Source: a candidate division WOR-3 bacterium (lineage in GTDB: Bacteria; Hydrothermota; Hydrothermia; UBA1063). From it: 64,000 nucleotides of DNA. This document shows positions 54,409 to 63,499 of this stretch, piece after piece. The position numbers and the translations under genes are program-made. The stretch spans positions 747,866-811,865 of the forward strand of contig JBDRYS010000001.1 of the NCBI GenBank assembly GCA_039803545.1, read 5' to 3'. The notes under the pieces were generated by a model. That model was not told where the DNA came from. It did not search any database and was given only the letters and a program-made list of their open reading frames with translations. Numbering within the stretch: position 1 is the first letter of the stretch; each line of letters starts with the position of its first letter.

Positions 54409-57400
54409 ATGATATCTGAAACCATGAAAAATTTCGTTGACGATTTAACGGGCGCACTCGCAAGGGGTGCAATATATTCGCTCTTAGAGCAGGAGATAAA
54501 ACGAATTAAAAGATACGGAGGGAAAAGTTCTCTATTATTCATCGACCTTGATAATTTTAAGGCTTTAAATGACCTCCACGGACATCTTGAAGGCGACAAA
54601 GCATTAGTCTCCTTTGTTCAGCTCTTAAAAAATACATTGCGCGAATCCGATACCATCACAAGGTACGGTGGTGATGAATTTATTGTTCTACTTCCTAACA
54701 CACCTTTGGAAAGTGCAGAAAGCGTTGCCGAAAGGATTATCAAAAATCTTCAAAAGGAAAATTCGGAGATTTCTTGCTCCATTGGTATCGTCGAAATCCC
54801 AACCCACGGAACCGAAACGGAAATTTTAATTGAAAAAGCTGACAAAGCTATGTATAGGGCTAAGCAGACAGGCAAAGGAAGATTTCTCGTCTACATCGAA
54901 GAAACTTTGTATCCAAAGATTCCATCTAAAATTTTTGTCGGGCGGCAAAAGGAAAAAGCAAAACTGACTCACCTGCTTAAAGAAAACTATTCTATAATTT
55001 TAATTAAAGGAGAGGTGGGAGTTGGCAAAACTCGATTTGCACTCGAAAGTCTGAACCTACTGGAAGACACAAAAATTTTAAGTACGCAGTGCTACGGGAG
55101 CCTTTCGGAGATCCCATATGTACCCTTCCAGGAGCTTATAAAAAAGTACAGAGAAAAAAATGAAATAGGGTTTAGAGAAATCTACTCTAAATTGGACCCT
55201 TACCAAAAACAGGCCTTAAACCCCATCATCCCAGATTTAACTCAGCCACAAGCCGCTGATATAGGGGTTTTCAAATTCTTTGAAACTTTCATGCAATTAC
55301 TGGAAGAAATAGCCAGCAATAAACAATTAATCGTATACATTGACGACATCCACTGGATTGACAGCAGCTCAGCAAACTTAATCAATTACATCGTAAGAAA
55401 CATGCCGAACAATATAAAAATTTTGGGAACGGCCAGAACTGAAGAACTTGAAAGATCAAAGGTAAAAGAGATACTCACTAAGCTTTCTGATGAAAAACTC
55501 CTTACAGAACTCGAAGTATTACCCCTTGATGAAGCCTCGACCTTCGAACTTGTGGAGTCAATCCTGCAAGCTTCAGTCAATGAAGACCTCAAGAAACTGG
55601 TTTATCAAAAAACCGGTGGGAACCCATTATTCGTTGAGGAAACGATAAAACAACTTTTTGACCGAGGCCATATAGTCTACGAAGACGATGAATGGAAATT
55701 AAAAGATATAAGCACAAACTTTCTACCTGAAACTGTTGAAGTTCTTATAAAGAATAAACTAAAAAAGTTCTCAGGTGAAAAGGTTCTGGAAGTGGCGGCG
55801 ATAATAGGGCAGGAGTTTCACATTGACCTTTTAGCAAGTGTCACAAACTTGAACCGTGGTTACATATACGAGGTTATCAACAAACTCTTAAAAGAGAATT
55901 TAATAGAGCCTTTAGGTGAAGACTACTTTGCCTTCAAAGAAGGTCTTATAAGAGATGCAATTTTAAGCGAAATCAGCGAAGCTAAGAAAAGGTATATCTC
56001 GAAGACGATTTTAGAGGTCCTTGAAAATAAACTTCCCAGTTTCTCTGGAAAGGAAGAGCTGTGTGCCTACCATGCGTGGCGTGCACAGGAAAAAGAAAAA
56101 GTTAAATTTTACTCAAAACATGCTGCAGACAAGCTAAAGAAAAATTTTGCTTACGACGAAGCCATAAAGTTCTTGCAATGGTACATAGAGGTTGAAGAAA
56201 ACGATGCAGAGAGGGAAAAAGCCTTCACAGAATACGTCACCCTTCTCTCCTTCAAGGGCGAATTGAAAAGGGCGATACAACTCCTTAGAAGCTATATCGA
56301 GAATAACAAGGTAACGGCACTTTCTTACAGGAAGTTGGCTGAACTTCTAATTGAAAGTGGTGATCCTAAGGGTGCTTTAGAGGCAATTGAGAGAGCCTTA
56401 GAACTCGAAGAAAGCGCAGACTCTCTCGTCCTTAAAGCATGGATACTGAAAAGGCAATTCAAAATCCAGGAGTCTTACAACCTCCTCGAGAATCTTTTAA
56501 ATCGAAAAGATCTTACCATTGACGAAAAAACCCTTGCAGACGCTTACACTGTACAAGCATTAAATCTAATGGATTTAAATCAAGTCGAAAAGGCTTTAGA
56601 ACTCCTTGATAAAGCAGAAGAACTTAGAAATAAGCTACAAAACATACGAGGGCTTGGAAGTGTCTGTGTAAACCGAGCGCTTGTCTTATCAAGAATCGGA
56701 AAATACGAAGAAACCCTTAAAGAATACGACAGAGCAGAATTTTACTACAGGAAGGCTGGATACAAACCTGGCCTTATAACTGTTCTTAATAATAAAGCTT
56801 CCATTTACCTTGATCTAAGGAAATTTAATGAAGCCCTCGACAACTTCAAAAAGGCAGCCACGGAATCTAAAAAGATTTTCGACAGGCATCTTCTTGCCCT
56901 TGCTTTAAACAACATTTCTGTAACCCTTAGATACATGGAATACCATGAGGAGGCACTAAAAGCTATTCAAGAAGCATACGAAGTTGCGAGCGAACTCGGG
57001 ATGAAAGACGCCTTAATTTCAATCCGAAGAAATATGGCATACAGTTATGCCGTTGGATTCAAAAACTTAGACAAGGCAATTCCAATTATAAGCGAAGTTT
57101 TAGAGGAAATTGGTGGACCCAGCAAAACCTATGCAAGTCTCTTAGTGTACTTGCAGGCAATAGAAATCTTTCTTATTGCAAGAGATTATAATAAGGTTAA
57201 AGAACTTTTCGATGCCCTCAATAAAGTTATTGATAACAGTGTTTACGATGAAATAAAAATAGGTGCATACTCCACCGAAATGGCATTCAAATTGTACCTC
57301 GGACAAAGGGAAGACTTTAAGGGGGCTTCACAAAAAGCACTTTCGATCCTTGAAAAAGCAGACCCACATCTTAGACCTATCCTATGGATAAGTTTTTTGG

Positions 57401-57573
57401 AAGGTATAGCTGACACCTTTTCCTACCTCGGAAGAAGCGATGTATCTCTTAAAATTCTGGATTACCTTCTAAAATATTGCAGGAAGCACTCTTTTACTCA
57501 GGACATTGACCGCCTCCAGAGAAAAATTGAACGGATTAGAAAACTTTTCCCAGTTGACTCTTCACAAAAATAA
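54409..57573 (+). CDS. GGDEF - STAND-type AAA ATPase - TPR signalling protein (second)
   Basis: This 1054-residue paralogue of the previous protein has the same order. Its GGDEF domain is canonical (G-G-D-E-F at 87-91) with an intact RxxD site (R78-D81). Walker A is GEVGVGKT at 201-208 and Walker B is YIDDIHWID. TPR repeats follow the ATPase (~590-930). Its ATG follows the first gene's stop directly, with an AAAGGA site inside that gene. The pair likely arose by tandem duplication. The likely output is c-di-GMP made under control of ATPase and TPR sensing, possibly of a protein ligand. Confidence 0.87.
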   Translation: MISETMKNFVDDLTGALARGAIYSLLEQEIKRIKRYGGKSSLLFIDLDNFKALNDLHGHLEGDKALVSFVQLLKNTLRESDTITRYGGDEFIVLLPNTPLESAESVAERIIKNLQKENSEISCSIGIVEIPTHGTETEILIEKADKAMYRAKQTGKGRFLVYIEETLYPKIPSKIFVGRQKEKAKLTHLLKENYSIILIKGEVGVGKTRFALESLNLLEDTKILSTQCYGSLSEIPYVPFQELIKKYREKNEIGFREIYSKLDPYQKQALNPIIPDLTQPQAADIGVFKFFETFMQLLEEIASNKQLIVYIDDIHWIDSSSANLINYIVRNMPNNIKILGTARTEELERSKVKEILTKLSDEKLLTELEVLPLDEASTFELVESILQASVNEDLKKLVYQKTGGNPLFVEETIKQLFDRGHIVYEDDEWKLKDISTNFLPETVEVLIKNKLKKFSGEKVLEVAAIIGQEFHIDLLASVTNLNRGYIYEVINKLLKENLIEPLGEDYFAFKEGLIRDAILSEISEAKKRYISKTILEVLENKLPSFSGKEELCAYHAWRAQEKEKVKFYSKHAADKLKKNFAYDEAIKFLQWYIEVEENDAEREKAFTEYVTLLSFKGELKRAIQLLRSYIENNKVTALSYRKLAELLIESGDPKGALEAIERALELEESADSLVLKAWILKRQFKIQESYNLLENLLNRKDLTIDEKTLADAYTVQALNLMDLNQVEKALELLDKAEELRNKLQNIRGLGSVCVNRALVLSRIGKYEETLKEYDRAEFYYRKAGYKPGLITVLNNKASIYLDLRKFNEALDNFKKAATESKKIFDRHLLALALNNISVTLRYMEYHEEALKAIQEAYEVASELGMKDALISIRRNMAYSYAVGFKNLDKAIPIISEVLEEIGGPSKTYASLLVYLQAIEIFLIARDYNKVKELFDALNKVIDNSVYDEIKIGAYSTEMAFKLYLGQREDFKGASQKALSILEKADPHLRPILWISFLEGIADTFSYLGRSDVSLKILDYLLKYCRKHSFTQDIDRLQRKIERIRKLFPVDSSQK

Positions 57574-57582
57574 CACTAATAT
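57554..57582 (+). promoter_or_regulatory. Promoter of the ARPP-1 gene, predicted leaderless transcript
   Basis: TTGACT (57554-57559, inside the end of the second GGDEF-STAND gene), 17-bp spacer, TAATAT (57577-57582), six bases, ATG at 57589. No ribosome site. It is therefore transcribed separately as well as by read-through. Confidence 0.75.
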
Positions 57583-57588
57583 TTAACT

Positions 57589-58503
57589 ATGAAACCAATC
57601 GAAATATGGCCATTTAAAACTTTAAAAGTTGGTAGTCCATTTTTCATACATAACGTTAAAATTTACCCTGTAGAAGGACAACTGGGGCACGATGGCTTTA
57701 CCACTCTCGAGGAAGCAATTAAAGAGAACCATATCGTTCTCAAGGATATTTACGGTGTTGACCAAATATCCATTCATAACAGTGGAGGAAGTCCTGTCTT
57801 TGCCATTGACGGTGAAGAACTTCTCGGAGCAAGGCAAAACCGGATCATAAATGTGGATGCATTTATCGAGCCTCAGAGGGAATATGTGGTTCCGGTTACC
57901 TGCATTGAACAACACCGGTGGTCTGGAAGTCCCATTTTCAGCGAAGGTGGATTTACAATAACCCCCTCCCTAAGAAGTACCTTAGCTCAAACCGTCAAAA
58001 CCTCCCTCGAAAAAAAGCAGGGATTTAAGAGCAACCAGTCACTAATCTGGTCACAGATCGACAGCACCCTCAAAGCAACAAAGATAAGTAGTATGACCAG
58101 TTCCTTCCATGACATTTACAAATCCCTTAATGATGTGATTGAAGAATTTATGGAAGGATTTGACACCATCGAAAATTCCATCGGATTTTTAGCATACGTA
58201 AAGGATGAATTCATAGGATGCGACATCTTCGGTTCAAACTCGACCTACAGAAAATTCGAGAAAAAATTGTTAAAAAGTTACGTTCTCGATGGATACATCC
58301 GGAGATATGTTAAAGGTCCCGCTTTGCCCGCATCGCCTGAAGAGGTAATGAACCTCGTGGGCGAAACAACGGTAAAAAAACATAAATCGCCGACAGAAGG
58401 GGAAGTTTTAATAGGAGGCAAAGAAGGCCTAATTACAAAGATATTCCACCTCCAAGGTAATCTCTTACATGCAGCTGCTTTCCCCGTTGGAACAAGCTCT
58501 TGA
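57589..58503 (+). CDS. ARPP-1 domain protein (DUF6569-like)
   Basis: This 304-residue protein has the ARPP-1 pattern: FAIDGEELLGARQNRIINVD at ~72-91, VPVTCIEQHRWSG at ~102-114, and QSLIWSQID further on. ARPP-1 was named for its association with ADP-ribosylglycohydrolase and rhodanese-phosphatase domains in other genomes. Its biochemical role is not established. It has its own leaderless promoter just after the GGDEF-STAND pair, 15 bases past the stop. A functional link to them is only suggested by position. Confidence 0.65.
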   Translation: MKPIEIWPFKTLKVGSPFFIHNVKIYPVEGQLGHDGFTTLEEAIKENHIVLKDIYGVDQISIHNSGGSPVFAIDGEELLGARQNRIINVDAFIEPQREYVVPVTCIEQHRWSGSPIFSEGGFTITPSLRSTLAQTVKTSLEKKQGFKSNQSLIWSQIDSTLKATKISSMTSSFHDIYKSLNDVIEEFMEGFDTIENSIGFLAYVKDEFIGCDIFGSNSTYRKFEKKLLKSYVLDGYIRRYVKGPALPASPEEVMNLVGETTVKKHKSPTEGEVLIGGKEGLITKIFHLQGNLLHAAAFPVGTSS

Positions 58504-58510
58504 GGTTTTA

Positions 58511-59014
58511 CTAACCTTTATCCACGGAAAAATTTGAAAATTCTTTTAAAAGTTCCTTCTCATTAACCAAATTAAGTTCCGATTTTATAAGCTTATCTTC
58601 GTTGAAGTAGTAATTTGCGATAAAGTAATTCCCCTTAATTACATGGGGAAGCCACTCCCTATCGTCCTCCCACATCTCATCGTAGGGGATTTCACTTAGA
58701 TTGAACCATTTAGGATAAACTTCTTCGCTCTCAGAAATTTCACCTTTGAACTGGGATGTCCTAAAGACGCAGACTTCCCAATCTTTCCCGTAAACGTTGT
58801 AAAAGTAAATAATCCCATGGAGTTTTACATCCGTGACATCTATTCCAACCTCTTCTTTTGCTTCCCTTATTACTCCTTCTACAGGTGATTCATCATCGGC
58901 AATCTTGCCACCAACTCCATTCCACTTTCCCTTGCCATGGCCCCTCTTCTTGTAAACCAGTAAGATCTTACCCTCTTTCACGATATAAAGTAAGGTCGCT
59001 TTAATAGGCTTCAT
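58511..59014 (-). CDS. MTH1-like Nudix hydrolase (probable oxidized-nucleotide pyrophosphatase)
   Basis: This 167-residue Nudix protein has the full box: Gly, five residues, Glu, seven residues, REAKEEVGI (GKIADDESPVEGVIREAKEE). It also has MTH1/NUDT1-like surroundings: KKRGHGKGKWNGVGGK before and MWEDDREWLP after. In human MTH1 the equivalent W-DD region reads oxidized bases, so 8-oxo-dGTP hydrolysis is likely. It ends the seven-gene operon and overlaps the YfiM-like gene by four bases. It lies convergent to ARPP-1 with only seven bases between. Confidence 0.88.
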   Translation of the reverse strand: MKPIKATLLYIVKEGKILLVYKKRGHGKGKWNGVGGKIADDESPVEGVIREAKEEVGIDVTDVKLHGIIYFYNVYGKDWEVCVFRTSQFKGEISESEEVYPKWFNLSEIPYDEMWEDDREWLPHVIKGNYFIANYYFNEDKLIKSELNLVNEKELLKEFSNFSVDKG

Positions 59015-59274
59015 AAAAGTAAACCCAATGCAACACCTGCCAGATCATAAATAAGGTCTTTGAAACTGAAAAAGGTCTTCTTAACTTTTTTGTCGTAAAC
59101 TTCTTTTCCCACAGATAGAGTCACAACAATAGCAGCGGAATATCTCCTGTCTATACCTGCCTGCATCGACGACTTAGTCAAAACATAAGCGGTTGCAAAA
59201 TGCCTGACCTTATCTTTCGCCCACCACGGGTCACTTTGAGCAAATAAAACTACGCAAAGAAGCAGGCTACCCAT
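59011..59274 (-). CDS. YfiM/DUF2279-like small envelope protein
   Basis: This 87-residue protein has an N-terminal hydrophobic segment (~1-13) and a DUF2279/YfiM-like core: DKVRHFATAYVLT, VGKEVYDKK and DLIYDLAGVALGLLL. Family members are small envelope proteins of unknown role. It overlaps the nitrilase gene by eight bases and the Nudix gene by four, so it is translated in a coupled series. Confidence 0.7.
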   Translation of the reverse strand: MGSLLLCVVLFAQSDPWWAKDKVRHFATAYVLTKSSMQAGIDRRYSAAIVVTLSVGKEVYDKKVKKTFFSFKDLIYDLAGVALGLLL

Positions 59275-60081
59275 TCAATATCTCGCCGTACAAATCGATT
59301 CTTCTATCATTAAATACGTTATTCAAGGCTGTAACATTCTTATTTTCCGCCTCTTTTAAATCAACTTCAACGATTTTTACCTCCTCATCCCCTTCACCAC
59401 TTTGAGCAAGGATTTCACCCTTTGGGCTAACTATTTGGCTCATCCCTGTAAATTGTAGAGATTCGCCATCAGAAGCCCTTTCAAATCCAGTTCGATTTGC
59501 AACAATGGAAAAAACTCTATTCTCCACAGACCTTATAAACATACCCTTTTGACCCAAGCCAGGGAGCACTAAATTTGCTGAAAGTGCAAATAAATGAACC
59601 CCCTTTAAAGCAAGTACTCTTGAAAACTCAGGGAAAAACCAATCGAAGCACACCATCATGCCGATCTTAGCACCCTTATGCTCCACGATGACCGGCCCCG
59701 TGTCCCCAGGAGCAAATACGAGTTTTTCTTTGAAAAAAAGGTGGCTTTTTCTATAAACCACAATCTCTCCAGAGGGCAAAAAGGCATATTGACTGTTGTA
59801 AAGCTTAACGCCGGCCTTTTCAGGAAAACCACATAGGATTAATGCATTCTTTTGCATTGCAAGTTCCTTCAAAAACTGAGCAGGCCTGCTTCTAAAACCC
59901 TCGTCAGCATAGGGGAGAATTTCTTCCGGTTTTATGTAAAAATAACCGGAAAAGGCCAGTTCAGGAAGTACAAGGATATCAAATTCCTTATCCTTTAGCA
60001 AACCCTCAACCTTTTCAATATTTTTTTTTCAGGATTACCCTTTTCTGGGAAATATTGCAAATAGCCAATTAAAAAATTCAT
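59267..60081 (-). CDS. Nitrilase-superfamily carbon-nitrogen hydrolase, frame interrupted at an A9 run
   Basis: The catalytic triad is visible: Glu in PELAFSGY, Lys in YRKSHLF and Cys in MVCFDWFFPE. The natural start is the ATG at 60081, whose ATGA overlaps the stop of the M24 gene. It encodes MNFLIGYLQYFPEKGNPEK before the frame breaks at a run of nine A (60029-60021). One more A would give NIEKVEGLLKDKEFDILVLPE in two halves, the standard family N-terminus. Either polymerase slippage on the A run restores the frame, or it is an assembly or real 1-nt deletion. Likely amidase substrate unknown. Confidence 0.8.
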
Positions 60082-61217
60082 AACACAGTTAATTCCTGAG
60101 GAAAGGGTATTAAGGTTTTAGCGCCTTCCTTTTCAATTAGGAAAGTATCTTCGATTCCCATTATTCCAAAAGATCTGTCGAAGATTTTTGGCTCTACAGC
60201 AACCACCATACTTTGCTCTAATTGTAATGAAAACCCCTTTGCGATAAAGGGAAATTCGTCCACCTCAAGCCCCACACCATGGCCTATAAACTTCACTCTA
60301 TCCTGTCCAGTCCCCATAAATAGATTGCCCATTCCAAGGGAATCTGCGTAGGATAAAGTCTTGGTGTAGATATCCTCGCAAACATTTCCAGGTACGAGTA
60401 AATCCCTTACGAATCGAAAAATCGAAATTAGTTTCTCCCAATAATCCTTAATCTCGTCACTCACCTCACCATAAATAAAGGTCCTCGTTGCATCAGCGAT
60501 GTAACCATCGTAATTTATCATCACATCTACTGTAAAAGGTTTACCAGACTCAATTTTTTTTAGGGAAGCGCCCTGTGGAAAGGCCTCCGAGATACCCCTA
60601 CCTCCCGTGGGCGCATCGAGATAGGATGGGAAGAAGGCATCATCGCCTTGAATAATGTGGGAAAAGGACGCCTCATTCCCAAAGGAGTGCATTCTATAAA
60701 CACCGAGATTCCCGAGTTTTTTTGAAAAATACTCAAGCTCTAAAAGTAAATCAAACTCCGTCATTACCGGGGTAAAAACCTCTCTTGCCCTCTCAAACAC
60801 CCTACCCACAATCTCACCCGCCCTCTTGATTTTTTCAATCTCAACCTCGACCTTTTTCATTCTGATAAGGCGGATTTCATTGGATATATCAAAAACTTCT
60901 CTAATTCCAAAGGTTGAAACTATCTTCAATACGGTGTTATAAGGTATTGAATCCAGCTCAAGCCCTACATTATTAAGGGGAAGTGATATAAACGGCTTTA
61001 TATCCTTGAAGGAGTTAATGTAAACAACTTCAGCCTTCGAATTAAGGGACCTCTCTTTCGGCCTCCTTACAAAAAGTACAGGCTTTTCGCCACCAATGTA
61101 AAGCAAACCATTCACGTAAGCCCCCGTAAAGTAAAAGATGTTAAGAGGCTTCAGAACAAAAATAGCATCCAAAGATTTATCCTCAAGGAGTTTAAAAAGT
61201 CTATCAATGCGCCCCAT
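60078..61217 (-). CDS. M24-family Xaa-Pro peptidase
   Basis: This 379-residue protein has an N-terminal creatinase-like domain (~1-125) and a pita-bread catalytic domain. Metal ligands are seen in DVMINYDGYIADATR (two Asp), FIGHGVGLEVDE (His), AVEPKIF (Glu) and GIEDTFLIE (Glu). It removes N-terminal residues before proline or cleaves X-Pro dipeptides. It overlaps PanE-like by 14 bp and the nitrilase start by four bases. Confidence 0.9.
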   Translation of the reverse strand: MGRIDRLFKLLEDKSLDAIFVLKPLNIFYFTGAYVNGLLYIGGEKPVLFVRRPKERSLNSKAEVVYINSFKDIKPFISLPLNNVGLELDSIPYNTVLKIVSTFGIREVFDISNEIRLIRMKKVEVEIEKIKRAGEIVGRVFERAREVFTPVMTEFDLLLELEYFSKKLGNLGVYRMHSFGNEASFSHIIQGDDAFFPSYLDAPTGGRGISEAFPQGASLKKIESGKPFTVDVMINYDGYIADATRTFIYGEVSDEIKDYWEKLISIFRFVRDLLVPGNVCEDIYTKTLSYADSLGMGNLFMGTGQDRVKFIGHGVGLEVDEFPFIAKGFSLQLEQSMVVAVEPKIFDRSFGIMGIEDTFLIEKEGAKTLIPFPQELTVL

Positions 61218-62127
61218 AAAGTTCCTCCATCCTGGTGATTAGCTCATATATCATCTGATTTAAGGGAATATCGATTCCATGCTTCTTTGCTAAACGAAGA
61301 AGGTATCCATTTATGTAATCAATCTCGGTTTTTTTCTTCTTTTCAAGATCTTGAAGCATAGAACACTTGTTCTCTGAAGTTGCCTTTATAACTGATTTCA
61401 AATCTTCCAGTACTTGTGATGGACTTAATGAAATACCCTCGTAAGATAACACCTTTAGGGCCTCATTAATCAAACCGAGTACTGTTTCTGTATGTAACAT
61501 TTTGATGAGATAACCATTCTTCACCTTTAAAATCGAGGCAAGGGGATTTATAACGCTGTTTATAACAAGCTTTTCGTACAAAACAGTCATAGCCCCAAAA
61601 GAAACGGTAGCAGGTATCCCTGATGAGTTTAATAGTTCTGCAAATTTCTGCATAGATTCTCGGGTCGCAGTGAGGGACGTTACAACATTTTCTACATTGC
61701 CATCACTTACATTTCTTATTTTGTGCAAATCAAAGGCATAAAGGCCTTCCCTTATGGAAAGGATTAAGTGATCCTCACCAAACATCTGAGAGGCCTTAAA
61801 GTGAGATTCAATGCCATTCTGAACAGTCACTATGTAATTGAAATTAAAATGCCTTTCCTTTAGGTCGCCAAGAATTTGAAGTGCCTCTCTCGTTTTGGTC
61901 GCAAGGATGAAATAATCTGTATCGATCTCCATTAAATCTTCGTAAACATAGCAAGGAACTTTGATCACATAACGTTTATCCTTCTGAAAATATTCAATCC
62001 CTTCAACTTCTATCAATCGCTTATTGGACCTCTTGCTAACAATGGCTTCAACTGTATTCCCCGCTAAGGCGAGCTTCGATATAAGATACCCTCCAACTGA
62101 ACCCACACCGAGAACAATAAATTTCAT
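61204..62127 (-). CDS. panE: Ketopantoate reductase family protein (PanE/ApbA-like)
   Basis: This 307-residue NADP-dependent reductase has the Rossmann motif VLGVGSVGGYL, the VQNGIES substrate-side motif, the catalytic Lys region (YEKLVINSVINPLASI) and a C-terminal helical domain with EIDYINGYL. Ketopantoate reduction for pantothenate/CoA synthesis is most likely, but other 2-keto acid reductases share the fold. Overlaps both neighbours. Confidence 0.82.
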   Translation of the reverse strand: MKFIVLGVGSVGGYLISKLALAGNTVEAIVSKRSNKRLIEVEGIEYFQKDKRYVIKVPCYVYEDLMEIDTDYFILATKTREALQILGDLKERHFNFNYIVTVQNGIESHFKASQMFGEDHLILSIREGLYAFDLHKIRNVSDGNVENVVTSLTATRESMQKFAELLNSSGIPATVSFGAMTVLYEKLVINSVINPLASILKVKNGYLIKMLHTETVLGLINEALKVLSYEGISLSPSQVLEDLKSVIKATSENKCSMLQDLEKKKKTEIDYINGYLLRLAKKHGIDIPLNQMIYELITRMEELYGAH

Positions 62128-63014
62128 ATTACAACCTTAAGTGAGGCAGGCTTAACGGTAATCTTTATATTTCTCAGATTTTGTGCAAGTTCGCCATCTA
62201 ATTGAAGATTAAACGGATTATTGGACCTTACAGTAATCACATCTGACTTTAAGTATGTAACCTCTGGAAGGGTGACGTGTCTTCCTTTAAAAGCTTTGTA
62301 AAAATTAGTGAAAAACCTCATCGGTCTTAAAGGCCCTATGATGGAAATATCCAGCTTACCGTCCCTTAAACTTGCCTTAGGGAACAATCTGAACCCGCCT
62401 CCGAGATATTGCCCATTACCCACGTTAAAGAGCAAAAATCTGCCAGAAAGGGATATTTCGCCATTATTCAAAAAGACTTCCAATTCCGTACCTTTGAATT
62501 GCAAAAAGGTAAGCAAAACTGCGCTTGTATAAAGAAAATCCCCTTTAAGTAGCTTGATTTTCTTCATGTTATTGAGGACTTCTGAATCAAAGCCTATCCC
62601 CATACCGTTAATGAAATACCTTTTTATATTCTCGCCTTCTAAAAGCCCCACATCGATGCTGAGCGTCCTCTCAGAAAGTAAATGTTTTTCTAAAATGGTA
62701 TCATATTTTTGGCGAGGGTAAAAAAATTTGACAAAATCATTCCCTGTTCCAAGAGGTAACGGTAGGATAGGAAGCTCACTTCCTACAAGGGCTTGTGCCA
62801 CCTCATTTACCGTACCATCGCCCCCCAAAACCAAAATCTTTTCGAACTTTCCAGAATCCTTAATCTCTTTTGCCATTCGCGTTGCCTCACCGGGAGCTTT
62901 TGTTATGAACACTTCATAGGCTAATCCCAATTTTCTAATAATCTTTTCAACCTCTGGAAGCTTTGTAAGAGCATTCCCCCTACCTGCTATTGGATTAACA
63001 ATTAGAGCAATCAT
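62124..63014 (-). CDS. Diacylglycerol kinase family lipid kinase (DagK/YegS-like)
   Basis: This 296-residue soluble lipid kinase has the N-terminal VNPIAGRG, catalytic-loop GGDGTVNEVAQAL at ~65-77, PLPLGTGNDF and the C-terminal beta domain. It probably phosphorylates diacylglycerol or a related lipid. It overlaps its OmpA-like and PanE-like neighbours by four bases each. Confidence 0.9.
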   Translation of the reverse strand: MIALIVNPIAGRGNALTKLPEVEKIIRKLGLAYEVFITKAPGEATRMAKEIKDSGKFEKILVLGGDGTVNEVAQALVGSELPILPLPLGTGNDFVKFFYPRQKYDTILEKHLLSERTLSIDVGLLEGENIKRYFINGMGIGFDSEVLNNMKKIKLLKGDFLYTSAVLLTFLQFKGTELEVFLNNGEISLSGRFLLFNVGNGQYLGGGFRLFPKASLRDGKLDISIIGPLRPMRFFTNFYKAFKGRHVTLPEVTYLKSDVITVRSNNPFNLQLDGELAQNLRNIKITVKPASLKVVI

Positions 63015-63493
63015 TTGACCCTTATAATGATTAAATCCTTCTCACCCGTTTTATTTATACGCGCGAAGACCTTATCTACATTCAGCCCCTGTGAAATTAG
63101 TTGCCTTTTTATAGCAAGAGCTCTATTAACTTGCAATTGGCCACCCGGGAAAAGAACAATTTCGATGGTATCATAAGGGATCGCGGAAAGGGATCTGGAG
63201 ATTTCTTCAAGACGCGATATAGCGCTCCTTGTTAGCCTATCGGAATTTTTCACAAAAAAATCCTCAATTTTGTATTTTACCTCATAGGGCAAATTTACTG
63301 TCCTTTCGGTTTTCCGAACTTCCGATATACCTTTGGGCAACAGCTTAAGTAAACTATCCCTCAACACTTGGTTTTCTTTGGTCAAAGTTTCAAGCCGATT
63401 GATTTCGGGAATATATTTAAATTGGTAAAAGTAAAGAAAGTACCCCAAAAGGCCAACGGTCGCTACAAAAAAAAACCATCCAAGCTTTTTCAT
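63011..63493 (-). CDS. Inner-membrane anchored OmpA-like domain protein
   Basis: This ~160-residue protein has one membrane anchor (~4-22), a short coiled coil (~27-45) and a C-terminal OmpA/MotB-like domain (~75-160; FFVKNSDRLTRSAISRLEEI, then NRALAIKRQLISQGL). It may hold the envelope to peptidoglycan, but the usual peptidoglycan-binding residues are not all clear. The ATG at 63493 follows the promoter by six bases; codons upstream of it lie in the -10 region and are not used. First gene of the seven-gene operon. Confidence 0.68.
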   Translation of the reverse strand: MKKLGWFFFVATVGLLGYFLYFYQFKYIPEINRLETLTKENQVLRDSLLKLLPKGISEVRKTERTVNLPYEVKYKIEDFFVKNSDRLTRSAISRLEEISRSLSAIPYDTIEIVLFPGGQLQVNRALAIKRQLISQGLNVDKVFARINKTGEKDLIIIRVK

Positions 63494-63499
63494 AGCAAA

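Noticed and set aside
58500-58520. Bidirectional terminator between ARPP-1 and the Nudix gene
   Set aside because: The AGGTT/AACCT stem is only 5 bp and has no clear T tract.
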